From Betaproteobacteria bacterium (lineage in GTDB: Bacteria > Pseudomonadota > Gammaproteobacteria > Burkholderiales > SG8-39), in the NCBI GenBank assembly GCA_029883975.1, contig JAOUIL010000003.1, forward strand, positions 1 through 64,000: a stretch of 64,000 nt of DNA. The letters run 5' to 3'. Made by a program: the position numbers and the translations under genes. The notes beneath the pieces were generated by a model. It had not been told where the DNA came from. It did no database searches and saw only the letters and a program-made list of their open reading frames with translations. Shown one piece after another: positions 59,991 to 64,000 of the stretch (its first letter is position 1; every line of letters starts with the position of its first letter).

Positions 59991-61007
59991 ATGGAACAGC
60001 TCGAGCGCATCGTCGAGCGCGCGCATGCCGCGTTCCAGGCGGCCGGCGATCCGGCCGCCCTGGAGAACGCCAAGGCGCGCTTCCTGGGCAAGTCCGGAGA
60101 GCTGACCGCACAGCTCAAGAGCCTGGGCGCGCTCGCGCCGGAGGAGCGGCGCAGTGCCGGCGCGCGCATCAACGCGGCCAAGGAGCAGATCGAGCGCGCC
60201 CTGGACGCGCGCCGCGCGCAGCTCGCGGACTCCCGGCTGCAGGCGCGCCTCGCCGAGGAGGCGATCGACGTGACCCTGCCGGCGCGCGGCCGCGGGCGCG
60301 GCGGCGTGCATCCGATCACGCGCACCTGGCAGAGGGTCGAGGCGATCTTCGGCTCGATCGGCTTCGATATCGCCGACGGCCCGGAGATCGAGAGCGACTG
60401 GTACAACTTCACCGCGCTCAACAATCCGGAGAACCACCCGGCGCGCTCGATGCAGGATACGTTCTACGTGGACCTGAAGGACGCGCAGGGCCTGCCGGCG
60501 CTGCTGCGCACGCACACCAGCCCGATGCAGGTGCGCTACGCGCGCATGCACCGGCCGCCGATCAAGGTGATCGCGCCGGGGCGCACCTACCGCGTCGACT
60601 CGGACGCGACGCACTCGCCCATGTTCCACCAGGTCGAAGGCCTGTGGATCGACGAGGACGTGAGCTTCGCCGACCTGAAGGGCGTGTACACGGATTTCCT
60701 GCACCGCTTCTTCGAGACCGACGCGCTGCAGGTGCGCTTCCGGCCTTCGTACTTCCCGTTCACCGAGCCTTCGGCCGAGATCGACATGCAGTTCGGCAGC
60801 GGGCCGCTGCGCGGGCGCTGGCTGGAGATTTCCGGGGCGGGCCAGGTGCACCCGAGCGTGGTGCGCAACTTCGGGCTCGATCCCGAGCGCTGCATCGGCT
60901 TCGCGTTCGGCTCGGGTCTGGAGCGGCTCACCATGCTGCGCTACGGCATCGACGACCTGCGCCTGTTCTTCGACGGCGACTTGCGCTTCCTGCGGCAGTT
61001 CGCATGA
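59991..61007 (+). CDS. pheS: Phenylalanyl-tRNA synthetase alpha subunit
   Basis: 338 residues. N-terminal coiled coil, then the class II core: [54 protein letters not shown] and motif 3 [25 protein letters not shown]. Heterotetramer with PheT. The stop overlaps pheT (ATGA). Confidence 0.96.
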   Translation: MEQLERIVERAHAAFQAAGDPAALENAKARFLGKSGELTAQLKSLGALAPEERRSAGARINAAKEQIERALDARRAQLADSRLQARLAEEAIDVTLPARGRGRGGVHPITRTWQRVEAIFGSIGFDIADGPEIESDWYNFTALNNPENHPARSMQDTFYVDLKDAQGLPALLRTHTSPMQVRYARMHRPPIKVIAPGRTYRVDSDATHSPMFHQVEGLWIDEDVSFADLKGVYTDFLHRFFETDALQVRFRPSYFPFTEPSAEIDMQFGSGPLRGRWLEISGAGQVHPSVVRNFGLDPERCIGFAFGSGLERLTMLRYGIDDLRLFFDGDLRFLRQFA

Positions 61008-63385
61008 TCGTCCCGGAACACTGGCTGCGCAGCTTCTGCGATCCGTCGCTGACGACGGAGAAGCTCGCGCACCTGCTTACCATGTCCGGTCTCGAGGTGG
61101 AATCGATCGCGGCGGCGGCGCCGGCGTTTCGTGGCGTGGTCGTGGGCGAGATCCTCGAGGTCGCGCGCCACCCGAACGCCGACAAGCTCACGCTATGCAC
61201 GGTGCGCGCGGGCAGGGAGCGCCTGCGCGTGGTGTGCGGCGCGCCCAACGTGCGCAAGGGGATGAAGGTACCCGTGGCGAGGGTGGGCGCTGAGTTGCCG
61301 GGCATGAGCGTGAGCGCGGCGAGCGTGCGCGGGGTGGAGAGCCTCGGCATGCTGTGCTCCGCGCGCGAGCTCGGTCTCTCGGAGGACCACACGGGACTGC
61401 TGGAGTTGCCCGCCTCGGCCAGGCCCGGGACGGACGTGCGCAAGCTGCTCGAGCTGGACGAGCGCATCCTCACGCTCAAGCTCACGCCCAATCGCGCCGA
61501 CTGCCTGTCGATGCTCGGCGTGGCGCGCGAGGTTTCGGCGCTCACCGGCACGGCGCTCCGCCTGCCCGCGCTCAAGCCCGTGCGCGCGCAGAGCCACGCC
61601 CGGCATGCGGTGCGCATCACGCACCCGCAGGGCTGCGGACGCTTCGCTGGCCGCGTGCTCCGCAACGTGAATGCCGCTGCGCCGACGCCGGAATGGATGC
61701 GCCGGCGCCTGGAGCGCGCGGGCCAGCGCTCGATCTCGGCGCTGGTCGACGTCACCAACTACGTCATGCTCGAGCTCGGCCGCCCGCTGCACGTGTACGA
61801 CCTGGACAAGCTCTCCGGGCCGATCGACGTGCGCTGGGGCCGCCCGGGCGAGAAGGTCCTGCTGCTGAACGGCCAGGAAGTCGCGCTCGACGACTCGGTG
61901 CTGTGCATCACCGATGACTCCGGCCCGATCGGCCTCGCGGGCATCATGGGCGGGGAATCGACCAAGGCGGAGCCAAGCTCGCGCCACATCTTCCTCGAGT
62001 CGGCCTTCTTCTTCCCCGAGGCGGTCGCCGGGCGCGCGCGGCGCTACAACTTCACCAGCGACGCCGCGCACCGCTTCGAGCGCGGCGTCGACTTCGGCAA
62101 CAACGTCGAGGGCATCGAGCGCGCCACGCGGCTCATCCTCGACATCTGCGGCGGCGATCCGGGGCCGACGGTCGACCAGGTCAGGCGCCTGCCGCGACGC
62201 AAGCCGGTGCGCATGCGCGTGACGCGGGCGCAGAAGGTGATCGGCATGCCGGTCTCCGAGAAGGAGATGGCGCAGGCGTTCGCCCGCCTGCGGCTGCCCG
62301 CGCGCCGCGCGAAGGGCGCTTTCAGCGTCACGCCCCCCTCGTATCGCTTCGACCTGCAGATCGAGGAGGACCTGATCGAGGAGGTCGCGCGCCTGCACGG
62401 CTTCGATCGCATTCCCGCGCATCCGCCGCGCGCGCGCGCCGTCATGGCGGCCGTGCCCGAGGCACGGCGCTCGCTGCATGCGCTGCGCGAGCGCCTCGCG
62501 GCCTGCGACTTCCAGGAGGTCGTGAACTTCAGCTTCGTCGAGCCGGCGTGGGAAAGCGACTTGTGCGGCGGGCCCGACCCCATCCGGCTGCTCAACCCGA
62601 TCGCCAGCCAGCAGTCGGTGATGCGTACGTCGCTGCTCGGCGGGCTGATCGCCAACGTGCGCTACAACCTGGCGCGCAAGCTCGAGCGCGTCCGCGTGTT
62701 CGAGGTCGGGCGCGTGTACCTGCGTGACAGCGGGCAGCCGGATGCCCCGCTCGAGGTCGGGGGTGTGCGCCAACCCGTGCGCATTGCGGCAGCCGCCTTC
62801 GGGCCGGCCTGGGAGGATCAGTGGGGCATGCCGGGCCGGCCGGTTGACCTGTTCGACCTCAAGGCGGACCTCGACGCGCTGGCCGCGCCGCTCAAGCTGC
62901 GCTACGAGGCGGCCGAGCATCCGGCCCTGCACCCCGGCAGGTCGGCTCGAGTGCACCTGGGGGACCAGGCGATCGGCTGGATCGGCGAGCTGCACCCCCG
63001 ATGGCAGCAAAAGTACGAGCTTCCCCAGAGCGTTGCGATGTTCGAGGCCGAAGCCGCTGCATTGCAGCAATGTCCACTGCCGGCCCCCAGGGTACCTTCC
63101 AAGTACCCGCCGGCGGCGCGCGACATCGCTTTGTTAGTGAATACTGACATCACGGCAGATGCGCTTCTGGCTGTGGCCATGGCGGAAATGCCGATCATCG
63201 TGCAGAGCATCCGACTATTTGATTTGTACCAGGGTTCGAACCTCCCCGCGGGGAAAAAAAGCCTTGCTTTCCGGGTAGTTATGCAAGATACTGAACGAAC
63301 CCTCACGGATGCGGAGGCCGACTCGGCGCGAGATGCGCTGGTCGCGCTGTGGGGCCGTCGTTTCGGTGCGACACCCCGCGTATAA
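61004..63385 (+). CDS. pheT: Phenylalanyl-tRNA synthetase beta subunit
   Basis: 793 residues from [37 protein letters not shown], with the tRNA-binding domain ([20 protein letters not shown]), B3/B4 editing, B5 and the C-terminal anticodon-binding FDX-ACB domain ([18 protein letters not shown]). The ORF-track start is upstream in pheS. Confidence 0.96.
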   Translation: MIVPEHWLRSFCDPSLTTEKLAHLLTMSGLEVESIAAAAPAFRGVVVGEILEVARHPNADKLTLCTVRAGRERLRVVCGAPNVRKGMKVPVARVGAELPGMSVSAASVRGVESLGMLCSARELGLSEDHTGLLELPASARPGTDVRKLLELDERILTLKLTPNRADCLSMLGVAREVSALTGTALRLPALKPVRAQSHARHAVRITHPQGCGRFAGRVLRNVNAAAPTPEWMRRRLERAGQRSISALVDVTNYVMLELGRPLHVYDLDKLSGPIDVRWGRPGEKVLLLNGQEVALDDSVLCITDDSGPIGLAGIMGGESTKAEPSSRHIFLESAFFFPEAVAGRARRYNFTSDAAHRFERGVDFGNNVEGIERATRLILDICGGDPGPTVDQVRRLPRRKPVRMRVTRAQKVIGMPVSEKEMAQAFARLRLPARRAKGAFSVTPPSYRFDLQIEEDLIEEVARLHGFDRIPAHPPRARAVMAAVPEARRSLHALRERLAACDFQEVVNFSFVEPAWESDLCGGPDPIRLLNPIASQQSVMRTSLLGGLIANVRYNLARKLERVRVFEVGRVYLRDSGQPDAPLEVGGVRQPVRIAAAAFGPAWEDQWGMPGRPVDLFDLKADLDALAAPLKLRYEAAEHPALHPGRSARVHLGDQAIGWIGELHPRWQQKYELPQSVAMFEAEAAALQQCPLPAPRVPSKYPPAARDIALLVNTDITADALLAVAMAEMPIIVQSIRLFDLYQGSNLPAGKKSLAFRVVMQDTERTLTDAEADSARDALVALWGRRFGATPRV

Positions 63386-63407
63386 ATAAAGAAATCAGGG
63401 AGTTGTG

Positions 63408-63725
63408 ATGACTTTGACCAAGGCCGAACTGGCCGACCTTCTATTCGAGAAGGTCGGACTGAACAAGCGCGAGGCCAAGGACATGGTCGAAGCCTTCTTC
63501 GAGGAGATTCGCGGCGCCTTGGAGCGGGGGGAGAGCGTCAAGCTTTCCGGGTTCGGCAACTTCCAGCTTCGCGACAAGCCGCAGCGTCCGGGCCGCAATC
63601 CCAAGACCGGCGAGGAGATCCCCATCAGCGCCCGCCGCGTGGTCACCTTTCACGCCAGCCAGAAGCTGAAGGCGATGGTGGAGAAGGCGCGCCATGGAAA
63701 GCCGCAGCCCCAGCAAGAAAGCTGA
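63408..63725 (+). CDS. ihfA: Integration host factor alpha subunit
   Basis: 105 residues: [88 protein letters not shown], the IhfA pattern with the conserved DNA-intercalating proline in GRNPKTGE. The ATG after GGGAGTTGTG is preferred over the upstream GTG. Overlaps the MerR gene by 32 bases. Confidence 0.94.
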   Translation: MTLTKAELADLLFEKVGLNKREAKDMVEAFFEEIRGALERGESVKLSGFGNFQLRDKPQRPGRNPKTGEEIPISARRVVTFHASQKLKAMVEKARHGKPQPQQES

Positions 63726-64000
63726 CCTTCCGCCGATACCGGCGAAGCGCTACTTCACCATCGGTGAGGTGAGCGAGCTGTGCGGCGTGAAGCCCCACGT
63801 GCTGCGCTACTGGGAACAGGAGTTCACGCAGCTCAAGCCGGTCAAGCGGCGCGGCAACCGGCGCTACTATCAGCACCACGAGGTGCTGCTCATCCGCCGC
63901 ATCCGCGAGCTGCTGTACGAGGAAGGATTCACGATCAGCGGCGCGCGCAATCGCCTGGACAATGCGGCCCTGGGCGGCGAGGAGCGCGCCGCGCCGGCGC
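63694..64000 (+). CDS. MerR-family transcriptional regulator, truncated by window end
   Basis: About 102 residues visible from ATG 63694 inside ihf[69 protein letters not shown] is the winged-helix MerR DNA-binding domain. MerR next to ihfA is the usual order in betaproteobacteria. The dimerisation and effector part lies beyond the window. The ORF track does not list it. Confidence 0.9.
   Translation, partial: MESRSPSKKADLPPIPAKRYFTIGEVSELCGVKPHVLRYWEQEFTQLKPVKRRGNRRYYQHHEVLLIRRIRELLYEEGFTISGARNRLDNAALGGEERAAPA

Overview
The window is about 64 kb of very GC-rich DNA that reads as a betaproteobacterial chromosome, most likely Burkholderiales or a close relative. This rests on gene content and order: rimO next to a BktB-type thiolase, prfB-lysS with the programmed RF2 frameshift, recJ beside an RpfE-like gene, lolC/E-lolD, comEC, ppk1-ppx, monofunctional relA, and thrS-infC-rpmI-rplT-pheS-pheT-ihfA-merR. 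The species cannot be named from the sequence.

Layout. 1-8.5 kb: rimO tail, thiolase, patatin and membrane genes, lysS and prfB, a methyltransferase and two EamA transporters. 8.5-13 kb: a minus-strand run of poorly known secreted, zinc-ribbon, GST-like and TPR membrane proteins. Two stop/start junctions here only make sense with CTG start codons. 13.4-19.2 kb: an integron gene-cassette array with no integrase (a CALIN). It has five attC sites, an attI-like site and a candidate Pc promoter. Its cassettes carry a toxin-antitoxin pair, two small membrane proteins, a GNAT acetyltransferase, a large two-gene DUF1254 cassette and a frameshifted secreted protein. Matching sequences at the two ends of four cassettes confirm their boundaries, and a one-mismatch match supports a fifth.

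19.4-32 kb: an unbroken chain of thirteen overlapping minus-strand genes. It runs from an exonuclease/GIY-YIG protein through RpfE-like, recJ, a methyltransferase and a KTSC protein into a six-subunit membrane complex related to group 4 [NiFe] hydrogenases and complex I. The large subunit has lost all four nickel-iron cysteines, so this is an Ehr-type complex and not a hydrogenase. 32-41.7 kb: LysE exporter, GST, patatin, PNPOx-like, LolC/E-LolD, DUF2062, ComEC, dodecin and an alpha/beta hydrolase. 41.7-43 kb: a TIR-domain gene of lower GC sits between two diverged copies of the hydrolase 3' end. 43.8-48.8 kb: a DpgC-like dioxygenase gene diverges from marR-emrA-emrB and an FMN-barrel gene, with twin palindromes in the divergent gap. 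48.8-56.6 kb: flavodoxin-like, mtfA, relA, dgkA, ppk1, ppx and sixA (stringent response and polyphosphate). 56.7-64 kb: tRNA-Val, thrS (TTG start), infC (ATC start), rpmI, rplT, pheS, pheT, ihfA and a truncated merR.

Two copies of a dispersed palindromic element (core GGGACAGTCCC) lie at gene ends near 4.05 and 37.07 kb and supply stop codons to neighbouring genes. Several genes (prfB, relA, the 35,079/35,109 divergent pair) have a -10 hexamer only 5-12 nt from the start codon and no Shine-Dalgarno, which suggests leaderless mRNAs. The most notable features are the orphan cassette array, the cysteine-less hydrogenase-like complex and the TIR insertion.
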